A stretch of 11,514 bases of DNA, taken from contig SCTE01000253.1 in NCBI GenBank assembly GCA_004298915.1, forward strand, positions 1 through 11,514, read 5' to 3'. The notes below the pieces were generated by a model, which was not told the DNA's origin, made no database searches, and saw nothing but the letters and a program-made list of their open reading frames with translations. This stretch comes from Chloroflexota bacterium (GTDB lineage: Bacteria; Chloroflexota; Limnocylindria; Limnocylindrales; CSP1-4). Made by a program: the position numbers and the translations under genes. Within the stretch, counting starts at the first letter, position 1, and each line of letters begins with the position of its first letter. Below, piece after piece: positions 1 through 7,191 of this stretch.

Positions 1-512
1 GGACCGTCGTGCATCGCCCGCGCGATCTCGCGGCGAAGGTCCTCCTGGGCGGACAGGACGAGCATCGACACGGCCGCGGGTGGCGGGCCCTGGTCGATGG
101 CGTTGCCGGCCGACTCGAGGGGGTCGTCGTCGGTGCCGCCGGGCGCCTCGGCATCGCCGCCGCCGTCACCTGGCTCCGCTGACGCGGCCTGGACCTTCTC
201 CGCCGCGGCCCGGATGGTCTCCTGGAGCCGCGCGATCGACCGCCGCTTGCCCTCGAGGATCTCGAGCTGGGCATCCATGAGGGCCGACCGTCGGGTCAGC
301 GTGACGACCTGGGTCGCGAGGTCCATCACTTCCTGGGTGGACGCCGTCTCGGCCAGCTTGGTCAGCTTGTCCGCGGCCACGGACCGGCGCGACCCGTGAT
401 GCCCGGCCTCGGTCCGGGCCTGGGCGACGAGCATGTCGATCTCGGCGATCTCCCGATCGAGCGCAGCTGCGTCCTCGAGGAGCTGATCGGCGATATCGGT
501 GGTCGTGGTCAC
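1..512 (-). CDS. DegS-like soluble sensor histidine kinase, C-terminus cut by window edge
   Basis: The frame is open from a GTG at 512 to the left edge and ends inside a HisKA_3-type H box (REIARAMHDGP), with the candidate phospho-accepting His at about residue 168. The kinase ATPase domain must lie outside the window. Residues about 5-112 are charged, heptad-like and Leu/Ile-rich (for example LDREIAEIDML), with no membrane segment, as in the coiled-coil sensing region of DegS-type kinases. An acidic Gly/Pro-rich linker, about residues 113-147, precedes the H box. The gene follows the response regulator by 32 bp, so the two probably work together: the kinase would autophosphorylate and pass phosphate to that regulator. 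The start is uncertain. No good Shine-Dalgarno sequence precedes GTG 512; an in-frame TTG at 548 overlaps the regulator stop, and ATG 434 is a shorter option. The kinase family is well supported; the signal sensed is unknown. Confidence 0.85.
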   Translation of the reverse strand, partial: MTTTTDIADQLLEDAAALDREIAEIDMLVAQARTEAGHHGSRRSVAADKLTKLAETASTQEVMDLATQVVTLTRRSALMDAQLEILEGKRRSIARLQETIRAAAEKVQAASAEPGDGGGDAEAPGGTDDDPLESAGNAIDQGPPPAAVSMLVLSAQEDLRREIARAMHDG

Positions 513-544
513 GAGCGGTGCTTCAGAATCGAACCGGGATCGGC

Positions 545-1276
545 TCAATCCTCCGGCATCTTGATCCAGCCCTGGCGCATCGCGTAGACGACGGCCTGGG
601 TCCGGTCGTTGACCGACAGCTTGCGGAGGATCGAGCTCATGTGGTTCTTGACCGTCTGCTCGCTGATCGTGAGCGTGTAGGCGACCTGCTTGTTGGTCAT
701 GCCCTGGGCGATGTTGTCGAGGATCTGGACCTCACGAGGCGAGAGGGGGGCGAAGATCGGCTGGGCCTCCTGGCCGTAGATCGCCAGCTCGCGGAACTCC
801 TTGAGGACGCGCGACGCAACGGACGGCTGGGAGAACACCGTGTCGTTGATGAGGTACTCGCCGTTGGCCACCCGTCGGATGATGTTCACCAGGTCGTCCG
901 GGCTGACGTCCTTGAGGATGAATGCGGCCGCGCCGGCCTTGATGGCGTCGAACAGGGCGTCTTCGTCCTCGTGGACGGCCAGGACGATGATCGACACCGA
1001 CGGCAGCTCGCGCTTGATCCGCTGGGTCGTCTCGATGCCACCGGGCGTCGGCAGCGACAGGTCCATGAGGATGATGTTGGGCGACGTCTCGAGCGCGGCT
1101 TCCATGGCGCTCCGCGCGTCCTCGGCCTCGCCGACGACCTCGAGATCGGATTCCTTCGAGAGGATCTGGGCGATGCCCACGCGGAACAGGACGTGGTCGT
1201 CAACGATCAGGATCCGGGTCTGGTCCTCGCCTGGGCGACGACGACGCTCCGGCCCGCTGTACTCCATCGCGCTCAT
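545..1276 (-). CDS. NarL/DegU-family response regulator (REC + LuxR-type HTH)
   Basis: A 243-residue DNA-binding response regulator. The receiver domain covers about residues 20-140: acidic pair D26-D27, phospho-acceptor D72 in ILMDLSLP, and conserved Lys K122 in FILKD. Alanine (A100, in IIVLAVHED) sits where most receivers have the switch Thr/Ser. A LuxR-type helix-turn-helix fills about residues 175-235 (LSPREVQIL, then ISEQTVKNHMSSILRKL). The length is slightly above the usual 210-225 because of a basic N-terminal extension (GPERRRR) and a longer interdomain linker. The ATG at 1276 overlaps the stop of the upstream kinase as ATGA and has an AGGAG ribosome binding site 5 nt away, so translation is probably coupled. 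It is flanked by two soluble kinases, either of which could phosphorylate it. Target promoters are unknown; autoregulation of the operon is possible. Confidence 0.93.
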   Translation of the reverse strand: MSAMEYSGPERRRRPGEDQTRILIVDDHVLFRVGIAQILSKESDLEVVGEAEDARSAMEAALETSPNIILMDLSLPTPGGIETTQRIKRELPSVSIIVLAVHEDEDALFDAIKAGAAAFILKDVSPDDLVNIIRRVANGEYLINDTVFSQPSVASRVLKEFRELAIYGQEAQPIFAPLSPREVQILDNIAQGMTNKQVAYTLTISEQTVKNHMSSILRKLSVNDRTQAVVYAMRQGWIKMPED

Positions 1277-2028
1277 GTGGTCTCCTCTCGTCCGCCCGGA
1301 ATGACAAGCCGCACCCGAGTGCCGTCCTCCGGTCGTGATCGTACTTCTAATCGCGCGCCAATCGATTGTGCACGTTCCTGCATGAATTGGATTCCAAAGG
1401 CGCGGCGACCGCCCGCCGGAGCGTCCGACTGGACGAATCCATGGCCATCGTCCTGGATGTCGAGGACCATGTCAGGGCCGTCGAGGGTGGCCCGGATGGT
1501 CACCCGGGACGCGTGGGCGTGCTTCCTGACGTTCTGGAGCGTCTCCTGGATGATCCTGAGCACCGCCATGTCCACCGCCGTGGGCAGCTCGTCGACCGCG
1601 GGATCGAGGTCGACGGTGATCGGGATTGAGAGGATGCCCGCGACCTGCTCCGCCGTGTCGCGGATGGCACCCGACAGTCCGAGGTCGGCGAGGATCGGTG
1701 GCCGAAGCTGGCTGACATAGGTTCGAACGTCGGCCAGTTCGCGACGGAGCACGTCACGCAGGAGCCGGAGCTCGGCTCCGGCAAGGGCCGGGTCGCGAGC
1801 CATGAGGCGCTCCACGACCTCGATCTGGAGGATGGCGTTGGCGAGGGCCTGGGCCGGGCCGTCGTGGATCTCCCGGGCCAATCGGGACCGTTCCGCCTCC
1901 TGGGCCTCGAGGATCCGCTGCTGGAGGTCGGCCGATGTCGTGCTGCTCGTGCCGGCATTGCCTGTCATGCGTGGCGAGTATACGGGCGCCGAATGGCGCC
2001 GCCGGGGTGCTTCCAGCATCGGGCTCAT
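1273..2028 (-). CDS. DegS/NarL-type soluble sensor histidine kinase
   Basis: With the ATG at 2028 this is a 251-residue kinase. The HisKA_3 dimerisation/phosphotransfer region is at about residues 36-105, with the phospho-accepting H55 in LAREIHDGPAQAL. The HATPase_c domain follows: N box at about 158-172 (E162, N166 in ETLQNVRKHAH), G1 box DDGHGF at 193-198, and a second glycine motif around RAFGI at 209-213. There is no transmembrane segment or recognisable sensor domain; only about 35 residues precede the H box, so it is a minimal cytoplasmic kinase. Its start overlaps the upstream glycosyltransferase stop as ATGA, and its stop overlaps the regulator start the same way. The frame extends further to GTG 2109, but that start would lie inside the upstream gene. 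A third candidate is ATG 1968, which has a TATACT box 8 nt upstream. The partner is almost certainly the adjacent regulator. Confidence 0.92.
   Translation of the reverse strand: MSPMLEAPRRRHSAPVYSPRMTGNAGTSSTTSADLQQRILEAQEAERSRLAREIHDGPAQALANAILQIEVVERLMARDPALAGAELRLLRDVLRRELADVRTYVSQLRPPILADLGLSGAIRDTAEQVAGILSIPITVDLDPAVDELPTAVDMAVLRIIQETLQNVRKHAHASRVTIRATLDGPDMVLDIQDDGHGFVQSDAPAGGRRAFGIQFMQERAQSIGARLEVRSRPEDGTRVRLVIPGGREETT
1281..1288 (-). promoter_or_regulatory. Ribosome binding site of the response regulator
   Basis: The minus strand reads AGAGGAGA here, with AGGAG ending 5 nt before the ATG at 1276. It is the clearest Shine-Dalgarno sequence in the left operon. It lies inside the end of the upstream kinase gene and supports the 1276 start rather than the later in-frame ATG three codons on. 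Confidence 0.7.
1977..1982 (-). promoter_or_regulatory. Candidate internal -10 box (TATACT) near the kinase start
   Basis: TATACT on the minus strand stands out in GC-rich sequence and lies 8 nt before the in-frame ATG at 1968. It could drive a leaderless transcript giving a 231-residue kinase and thus separate expression of the two-component genes from the upstream glycosyltransferases. No -35 match is visible. It lies within the coding frame assigned to the kinase and could be chance. Confidence 0.3.
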
Positions 2029-3647
2029 GGGCAGGTGATCCGGAAGGCGCGAAGATCGTCGAACAGGCCGCGGCCGCTGGGATCGACGAGCGCCACCGGC
2101 TCGAAGCACCCCGTGCCGACCGGATCCGTCCGGGCGATGCCGGGCCAGCGCTCGCCGGGATTCGTGCCGCTGATGACGACCGTGGTCCCTGGGAACGTGC
2201 GGGCGAGGTCCAGCACCGAGGCCGGCGATTCGTCCGGCAGGGCGAGGGTCCGGATGCCGGTTTCCTCCGCCAGCCAGATCGGCGAACGGGCGATGACCGG
2301 GCCCAGGTCCGGTCCGATCGGCGCTCCCGCAGCCGCGAGCGCCGCCGGGAGCGCGGCGTACTGATCACGGACCATGTCGCCCCCACGCCCGAAGGAGGGG
2401 ATGAGGGCCACCGTGAAGAGCGCCCCGGCCGCGACCGTCATGAACGGTCCGAGCCACGCGACCGGTCGGGTCCAGCCCCGACGCGCGCCGATCGCGGCGA
2501 TCAGGCGATCGAGCCCGACGAGCGCGGCGACGACCAGCAGCACCAGCACGGCCGCCGACGCGTGGAGGAACGTGCCCCAGGTCGTGGCGACCGGGAACAG
2601 CAGCGTCGTCGTGGCGAAGGCAAGGATCGAGAACACGACCAGGAGCCGGAGCGCGGAGGCGCGCCAGGTGCCCGGCAGCGCGAGCATCCCGATCGCGGTG
2701 ATGGGCAGGCCCGTGACCAGCAGCACGCTCACGAGGTTGTGGACGAAGCCTTCCCAGCGAAGGGCCAGTAGCGTCGGGAGGCCAGCGGCGAGGTAACGAT
2801 CGAGGGTCGGCGGGTCCCCCCACGCGAAGATGTCGGTGCCCTTGAGTGACAGTGCGTTGGTGAGGGCCTGGCCCGGGAGGGGATTGCCGAACACGATCCA
2901 GTCGCGAACCGCCCACGGCGCGAAGACGATCATCGCGGGCACGGCCGCGGCCGCGACCAGTCGAACCCAGGCGGCTCGCGATCCGGCACTGATGCCCCAG
3001 GCCACCATCGCCCACCCGACGGCCAGCCAGACCGCCTCGTTGCGGGTGAGGGCGGCCAGGCCCAGGGTCAGCCCAAGCGCGAGCACACGCCGGTCGGCGA
3101 GCCGCATGCCCCCCGGATCGCGCGCGATCCGTCCGGCCAGCAGGCAGGCGACCAGGACGAGCGCCGCGAACGGAATCGTCGAATCCGGCAGCGCCGAATG
3201 GAACACCAGGGGCAGGAAGACCGCGGTCGTCAGGCCCGTCCCGAGGCCGATGGCGCGCGCCCGCCCGGGTGGCAGGTCGCGCTCGGCGGCGACGTCGGCG
3301 CCGAGGCGCCAGGCCAGGACCGCGACGAGGGTCCCGACGAGGACCGACGACCACTGGGCCGAGGCGAACGTCGTCCCGAACAGGCTCATCGGGATCGCCG
3401 CGAGGAGTGACGGCAGCGGCAGCCAGACCTCGAAGGCCGGCCGCGGGAACTCGAGGGGTGGCGTGCCGAAGTTCCAGATCGCATCGCTCACGAGGCCCCG
3501 TCCCGTGACGAGGTTCCGGGCCACGCCGACGTAGTAGGCGGTGTCCTCGGGCCGGGGGAACGTGATCAGGCTCGCCGCCCAGATCCGGGTCACGAGGGCC
3601 GTGGCGCCGACGAAAAGGAGGCTGAGCCACGCCTCGCGCCGGGTCAT
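2025..3647 (-). CDS. Multi-membrane GT-C type glycosyltransferase (GT39/ArnT-like)
   Basis: A 540-residue integral membrane protein with about ten or more hydrophobic stretches. The first is at about residues 8-28, followed at once by an acidic motif (E34-D35 in PRPEDTAYY) and then VARNLVTGRGL. This arrangement, an acidic pair in the first extracytoplasmic loop, is typical of GT-C enzymes of the PMT/ArnT superfamily, which move a sugar from a polyprenyl-phosphate carrier to an acceptor outside the membrane. Residues from about 420 to the end form a soluble tail without membrane segments. It is a clear paralogue of the gene upstream: both share Y-V-x-V-A-R, G-x-G-L and W-L-P-L-x-S-L in the same order. 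The ATG at 3647 has GAGGG 10 nt upstream and lies 40 bp after the previous gene; a TTG at 3698 would overlap that gene by 11 bp. Donor and acceptor cannot be predicted. Confidence 0.82.
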   Translation of the reverse strand: MTRREAWLSLLFVGATALVTRIWAASLITFPRPEDTAYYVGVARNLVTGRGLVSDAIWNFGTPPLEFPRPAFEVWLPLPSLLAAIPMSLFGTTFASAQWSSVLVGTLVAVLAWRLGADVAAERDLPPGRARAIGLGTGLTTAVFLPLVFHSALPDSTIPFAALVLVACLLAGRIARDPGGMRLADRRVLALGLTLGLAALTRNEAVWLAVGWAMVAWGISAGSRAAWVRLVAAAAVPAMIVFAPWAVRDWIVFGNPLPGQALTNALSLKGTDIFAWGDPPTLDRYLAAGLPTLLALRWEGFVHNLVSVLLVTGLPITAIGMLALPGTWRASALRLLVVFSILAFATTTLLFPVATTWGTFLHASAAVLVLLVVAALVGLDRLIAAIGARRGWTRPVAWLGPFMTVAAGALFTVALIPSFGRGGDMVRDQYAALPAALAAAGAPIGPDLGPVIARSPIWLAEETGIRTLALPDESPASVLDLARTFPGTTVVISGTNPGERWPGIARTDPVGTGCFEPVALVDPSGRGLFDDLRAFRITCP

Positions 3648-3687
3648 CGGGCGGTCGCCCTCGGCTTCGTCGCGCCGACCGATGACG

Positions 3688-5343
3688 TCACGAACCAACG
3701 CCGCACCGGGTGTCGCCCGGCGTCGTGCAGACCGGATAGAGGACCAGGCGAGGGATCGGGTTGCCGTCGCTCACCGAGAAGGCCGGGCGCCCGATCCAGG
3801 CCGGATGGATCTCGCCCTTGAGGACCGGCCCCAGGGCCTCGGCCGCGTCGTCCCGTTCGATCACCAGCCAGCGGATGTCGTAGGCCCGCGCGACGGACTC
3901 GATCGTGTCGAGGGGATCGTCCGGACTGACCACCCCTGGACGGCCTGTCCAGTACTTGAAGCCACCGGCATCGATCGTCATCAGTCGATCCGTCGCCGGC
4001 ACCGCGAGGCGGTCGAGCTCGGCGGCCAGCCGGATCCGTGGCTGCCGCGTGGCATCCCAGCGGGTGATCACGGGCCGGGCGAAGACCACCGCCGTCGCGA
4101 CGACCATGGCCACCATGCCCCAGACCATGACCGTCCCGGCGGTCCGCTCATCCCACGTCCGGCGCCGCGCAGCGACCCAGCGGACGAGGAGCAGGACGCC
4201 CTCCATGGCGAGGATCGCCGCATGCGGCGCCAGGCCGATGGCCGAGTGGATGAAGGCGCCGCCCGGCACGTGGAGGGGATACAGGAGCGTGGCGGTCATG
4301 AAGACGACGCCGGTGTACAGGAACCACGGCCCGAAGTCGCGCGACCGGGCGCGCCCGACGGCACCGACGAGGATGAACGGGATCAGGATCACCGACCCGA
4401 TGACGACGGCGAAGTTGCCGATCGCCGATCCGAGGCCGCCCAGCCGACTGGCGATGATCGTGCCGGCGCCCTGGTCGAGGAACTGCCCAAAGCTCGGGTG
4501 CGCCGTGATCGAGTTCCACTCGTGGATCGTGCGGATCCAGAGCGCGGCGCCGCTCGAGCTGGTCGGGGAGATCGAACCGAAGACGGACAGCTGTCGAGCC
4601 CACCACGGGCCCATCACCAGGAGGAAGAGCCCGAGACACGCAGCCGCGGCCCAGAAGGCGATCGGGCGGCGGTCCTCCACGTGGACCCAGCTTCCACTGC
4701 CGCGTCGGCTGCCCACCCATCGCCAGCGATCCCAGAACCAGACGAGGCCCACGGCGGCGCCCAGGAACACGCCGTCGTTCCGTCCGAGCGAGGCGAGCCC
4801 CGCCAGGAGGCCGGCGAAGGCGTAGGAGCGGTTGTCGCCCTTCAGGCCACGAGCGGTCATCCAGATCGTGGCAGCGACCAGGGGATGCATGATCGCGAAG
4901 TTCTCGGGCTGGGCCATGAACACCGTCGCTGCGGCGGGGATGGCCGAGAGCACGCCCGCGGACGCCGCAACCAGGGGCGTCGCGCGTGCGTCCCGCGCGA
5001 TCGCCCAGGTCAGCGGGGCGGCCAGCGACCCGATGATCGCGAGCGGCAGGGCCGACGCGAGGGCCGTCGGACCGAGGACGGCGATGAATGGGACCTGGAC
5101 CAGGCTGGCGAGCGGGAGCCAGTGCGCATTCGAGGGCACGGGGAGGGCGGGGACATCGGGGATGCGGTTGCCGACCTCCGCGAAGATCCAGACGAAATCC
5201 ACGTTGAGTCCGTGGCCGGCGGCGATGGCCCGGGCGACATCGACGTAGTAATAGGAATCGGGATACGCGGGGTCGGGGTAGACCGCGATCAGCGCAAGGC
5301 GGACCAGCAGGGCAAGCACGAACAGCGCGACAGGGGTCCGCAC
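3688..5343 (-). CDS. Multi-membrane GT-C type glycosyltransferase, paralogue of the next gene
   Basis: From a GTG at 5343 this is a 551-residue membrane protein. The first hydrophobic helix (about residues 4-22) is followed by a loop with candidate catalytic acids D24 and D29 (PDPAYPDSYYYVDVARAI), then GHGL and, further on, WLPLASL. Many more hydrophobic segments follow, and a soluble tail of about 125 residues ends the protein. The order matches the downstream paralogue and the PMT/ArnT/GT39 GT-C fold. It probably transfers a lipid-linked sugar on the outer face of the membrane. The frame stays open to ATG 5454, but that start would overlap the divergent gene at 5448 and would add an Arg/Pro-rich leader. 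GTG 5343 begins directly before the first helix and has a TACGCT -10-like box 7 nt upstream, so it is preferred. It is the first gene of the left operon. Confidence 0.82.
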   Translation of the reverse strand: MRTPVALFVLALLVRLALIAVYPDPAYPDSYYYVDVARAIAAGHGLNVDFVWIFAEVGNRIPDVPALPVPSNAHWLPLASLVQVPFIAVLGPTALASALPLAIIGSLAAPLTWAIARDARATPLVAASAGVLSAIPAAATVFMAQPENFAIMHPLVAATIWMTARGLKGDNRSYAFAGLLAGLASLGRNDGVFLGAAVGLVWFWDRWRWVGSRRGSGSWVHVEDRRPIAFWAAAACLGLFLLVMGPWWARQLSVFGSISPTSSSGAALWIRTIHEWNSITAHPSFGQFLDQGAGTIIASRLGGLGSAIGNFAVVIGSVILIPFILVGAVGRARSRDFGPWFLYTGVVFMTATLLYPLHVPGGAFIHSAIGLAPHAAILAMEGVLLLVRWVAARRRTWDERTAGTVMVWGMVAMVVATAVVFARPVITRWDATRQPRIRLAAELDRLAVPATDRLMTIDAGGFKYWTGRPGVVSPDDPLDTIESVARAYDIRWLVIERDDAAEALGPVLKGEIHPAWIGRPAFSVSDGNPIPRLVLYPVCTTPGDTRCGVGS

Positions 5344-5350
5344 GGCTCGG

Positions 5351-5356
5351 AGCGTA
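5351..5356 (-). promoter_or_regulatory. Candidate -10 box (TACGCT) for the left operon
   Basis: TACGCT on the minus strand ends 7 nt before the GTG at 5343, the spacing expected when transcription starts at or next to the start codon. No Shine-Dalgarno sequence or clear -35 box is present, as is common for leaderless genes. The approximately 100-bp divergent gap 5344-5447 is the only room for a promoter of this operon inside the window. Confidence 0.45.
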
Positions 5357-5435
5357 GCAGCCCGGATCGCCCAGCGGCACCGACCCGGCGGGCGCGAGGG
5401 ATCGACCTCGCGGCCGGGCGGCGTGCGGCCGGCCG

Positions 5436-5441
5436 TACTAT
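5436..5441 (+). promoter_or_regulatory. Candidate -10 box (TACTAT) for the plus-strand membrane protein pair
   Basis: TACTAT is followed by exactly 6 nt and then the ATG at 5448. This fits a leaderless start with transcription beginning at the A of ATG. The surrounding divergent region is otherwise GC-rich, and I see no -35 match, operator-like inverted repeat or Shine-Dalgarno sequence. Confidence 0.5.
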
Positions 5442-5447
5442 CCCGCC

Positions 5448-6299
5448 ATGCCATTCAGCGAGCGCGGGCGACACATCCTGTCCGTCGGCATAGGGATCGT
5501 CGGCTACGTGTATCTGGCGCGTGTCCTGCTCGTCGAGGGGATCCAGGGCGACGGAGGCCTGGGCGGCATCGATGCCATCGCCTACTGGACGGCTGCCGGC
5601 GGCGCGCTGCACGGTGAACCGCTGTATGTCATTGGAGGCTTCGGGTTTGGGGCATACCAGTACCCACCGGTCTTTGCGCAATTGACTGCGCCGTTGTCGC
5701 TGCTGCCAATGCCCATCTTCGTCTGGCTTTGGCGCGCGTTGGAGGTTGTCGGTCTGCGCTTGGCTACCGGCAGCTGGGTTCGCTCAGGAATAGCGATCCT
5801 CGTCTTCCCGCCGGTGATCGCCGAGATCGATGCGGGCAACGTGCACCTGATCATGGCCGGGGTTGCCGCCCTGGCCATGCGTGGTGTCGCCGCACCTGTC
5901 GCGCCGTCGCTCCTCGTCAAGTTCAGCACGTGGCCTCTCGCCCCGATTGCCTGGATGCGGGACCGACGAGGGTTGGTCATTGGGTCAGTGGTCATCGCGA
6001 TCACGGGACTGGCGTCGTATGCCCTGTCGCCCCCCAGCTGGAGCACCTACCTGGAATTCCTGTCCCTTCACGCCCAGCCCGAGCCTGGCTACAAGATCCT
6101 GTTTGCGGTTCCGATTCCCATCCGTCTTGGCGTGGCCGCGATGGTCGGTCTCCTGGCCGTCAGGTGGGTCCGCCTCGCTCCCGTCGCGGTCACCCTGGCG
6201 TATCCGATCATCTGGTTCCACGCGCTCAGCACCCTCGTCGCTGTCGTAGCTCCCACCGGCACAGCTGACGCCACCCGACGCGAGGTTGACACCTTATGA
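5448..6299 (+). CDS. Short GT87/DUF2029-like membrane glycosyltransferase, copy 1
   Basis: A 283-residue hydrophobic protein. Features seen in GT87/DUF2029 enzymes (polyprenol-phosphate-mannose-dependent transferases such as PimE-type proteins) are an acidic residue after the first helix (D42 in GGIDAIAYW), a G-x-x-L-Y element at about 56-60, Y-x-Y-P-P at about 70-74, and F-P-P then G-N-V-H-L at about 120-134. A later V-K-F-S-T-W-P segment matches the loop where family members often have a K-x-x-P pattern. It would act in the membrane with its active site outside. Family members are usually about 400 residues, so this is a short form. The stop overlaps the next gene as ATGA. The first approximately 170 bp are very GC-rich, but the rest is visibly less so. 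The assignment rests on these motifs and on its paralogue; acceptor and sugar are unknown. Confidence 0.72.
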   Translation: MPFSERGRHILSVGIGIVGYVYLARVLLVEGIQGDGGLGGIDAIAYWTAAGGALHGEPLYVIGGFGFGAYQYPPVFAQLTAPLSLLPMPIFVWLWRALEVVGLRLATGSWVRSGIAILVFPPVIAEIDAGNVHLIMAGVAALAMRGVAAPVAPSLLVKFSTWPLAPIAWMRDRRGLVIGSVVIAITGLASYALSPPSWSTYLEFLSLHAQPEPGYKILFAVPIPIRLGVAAMVGLLAVRWVRLAPVAVTLAYPIIWFHALSTLVAVVAPTGTADATRREVDTL

Positions 6300-7108
6300 C
6301 CACACGCCGTCGCGCGCTTCGTGATGGCCTGGCCGTTGGAGGCCTAATGTTCGCCGCGTACCTCTCCGTGGTCGTTGCGCCCGCCGCGGGAACCGTCGGT
6401 TTCGATGCGTTCGCGTACTGGTCGGTGGACCTGAAGCATCCCTATCGACTGGTCGCCGGCGAGCTTGGCGCATTTCCCTATACCCCGGTCGCAGCGCGCA
6501 TGTTTGCGCCGGCCGCGCTACTGTCCTGGCAGACGTTCTGGTGGATCTGGATGGCGCTGCTCGTTGGGACGGCCGTCTGGCTCGGGTGGCGCCAGACGCT
6601 GCTGATCCTCGCGTTTCCACCCGTAGCGCTGGAGCTCTACCACGGCAACATCCACTTGCTCCTGGCGGCCGCGGTCGCCCTCGGGCTGCGCTATCCCTGG
6701 ACGTGGGCGTTCGTGCTCCTCACCAAGGTCACGCCCGGCGTAGGGCTGCTCTGGTTCGTCGTTCGACGCGAGTGGGGACAGCTAGCGATTGCCCTGGGCG
6801 TAACGTCAGCCTTGGTAGCCATCTCCTTCGTCATCGATGGGCGACTTTGGCGGGAGTGGATCCTGGACGGACTACTGCCCGTAGCGAGCGGACCCGTTCA
6901 ACAGTTTTACCTCGGGGTCCCGCTCATTGTCCGGCTGCCGCTCGCTGCGGCGCTGGTCATCTGGGGAGCTCGAACCGACCGGACGTGGGTCGTGCCGGCC
7001 GGCGCTGCTCTTGCCTTGCCGGTGCTGTGGATCTCCGGCCTATCCATCCTCGCCGCAATTCCGGCAATCGAACGACTGCAGGTTCGAACTGAACGCCCTG
7101 AGAGCTGA
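6296..7108 (+). CDS. Short GT87/DUF2029-like membrane glycosyltransferase, copy 2
   Basis: A 270-residue membrane protein, clearly paralogous to the gene before it. Matching elements in the same order are D37 in GFDAFAYW, P-Y-T-P-V at about 61-65, FPPVALELYHGNIHLLLA at about 108-125 (against FPPVIAEIDAGNVHLIMA in copy 1), an L-L-T-K-V-T-P loop, and a final PLIVRLPLAAAL-type helix (against PIPIRLGVAAMV). Like copy 1 it is much shorter than typical GT87 proteins. The ATG overlaps the upstream stop (ATGA), with GAGG 10 nt before it inside the upstream gene. Tight coupling of two short homologues suggests that they work in series or as a heterodimer. The function is inferred; a polyprenol-phosphate-sugar transferase is the best guess. 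Confidence 0.7.
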   Translation: MTTRRRALRDGLAVGGLMFAAYLSVVVAPAAGTVGFDAFAYWSVDLKHPYRLVAGELGAFPYTPVAARMFAPAALLSWQTFWWIWMALLVGTAVWLGWRQTLLILAFPPVALELYHGNIHLLLAAAVALGLRYPWTWAFVLLTKVTPGVGLLWFVVRREWGQLAIALGVTSALVAISFVIDGRLWREWILDGLLPVASGPVQQFYLGVPLIVRLPLAAALVIWGARTDRTWVVPAGAALALPVLWISGLSILAAIPAIERLQVRTERPES

Positions 7109-7191
7109 TGCGTTCAAGCTCCGGGTTGGAAGAGTGCCTGATGGCACCAAAGTCACGACAGCCCGATGCCCGAAGTCAAGGCGTCGCCGGC

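Noticed and set aside
518..1720. A 400-codon open frame on the plus strand opposite the response regulator and kinase
   Set aside because: It is low-complexity and antisense to genes with intact catalytic motifs; a GC-bias shadow.
5344..5454. Extension of the first GT-C gene to ATG 5454
   Set aside because: It would overlap the start of the divergent gene at 5448 and add a non-conserved Arg/Pro-rich leader. GTG 5343 sits directly before the first helix with a -10-like box.
3541..5493. A 650-codon open frame on the plus strand opposite the two GT-C genes
   Set aside because: The product is an Arg/Asp/Gly/Pro-rich string without domains, antisense to clear membrane proteins. Such long frames are expected opposite high-GC genes with strong GC3 bias.
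7134..7147. Inverted repeat GTGCC-TGAT-GGCAC in the 7109-7229 gap, as a terminator for the membrane protein pair
   Set aside because: The stem is only 5 bp and no T-run follows, so it is too weak to call as a terminator.
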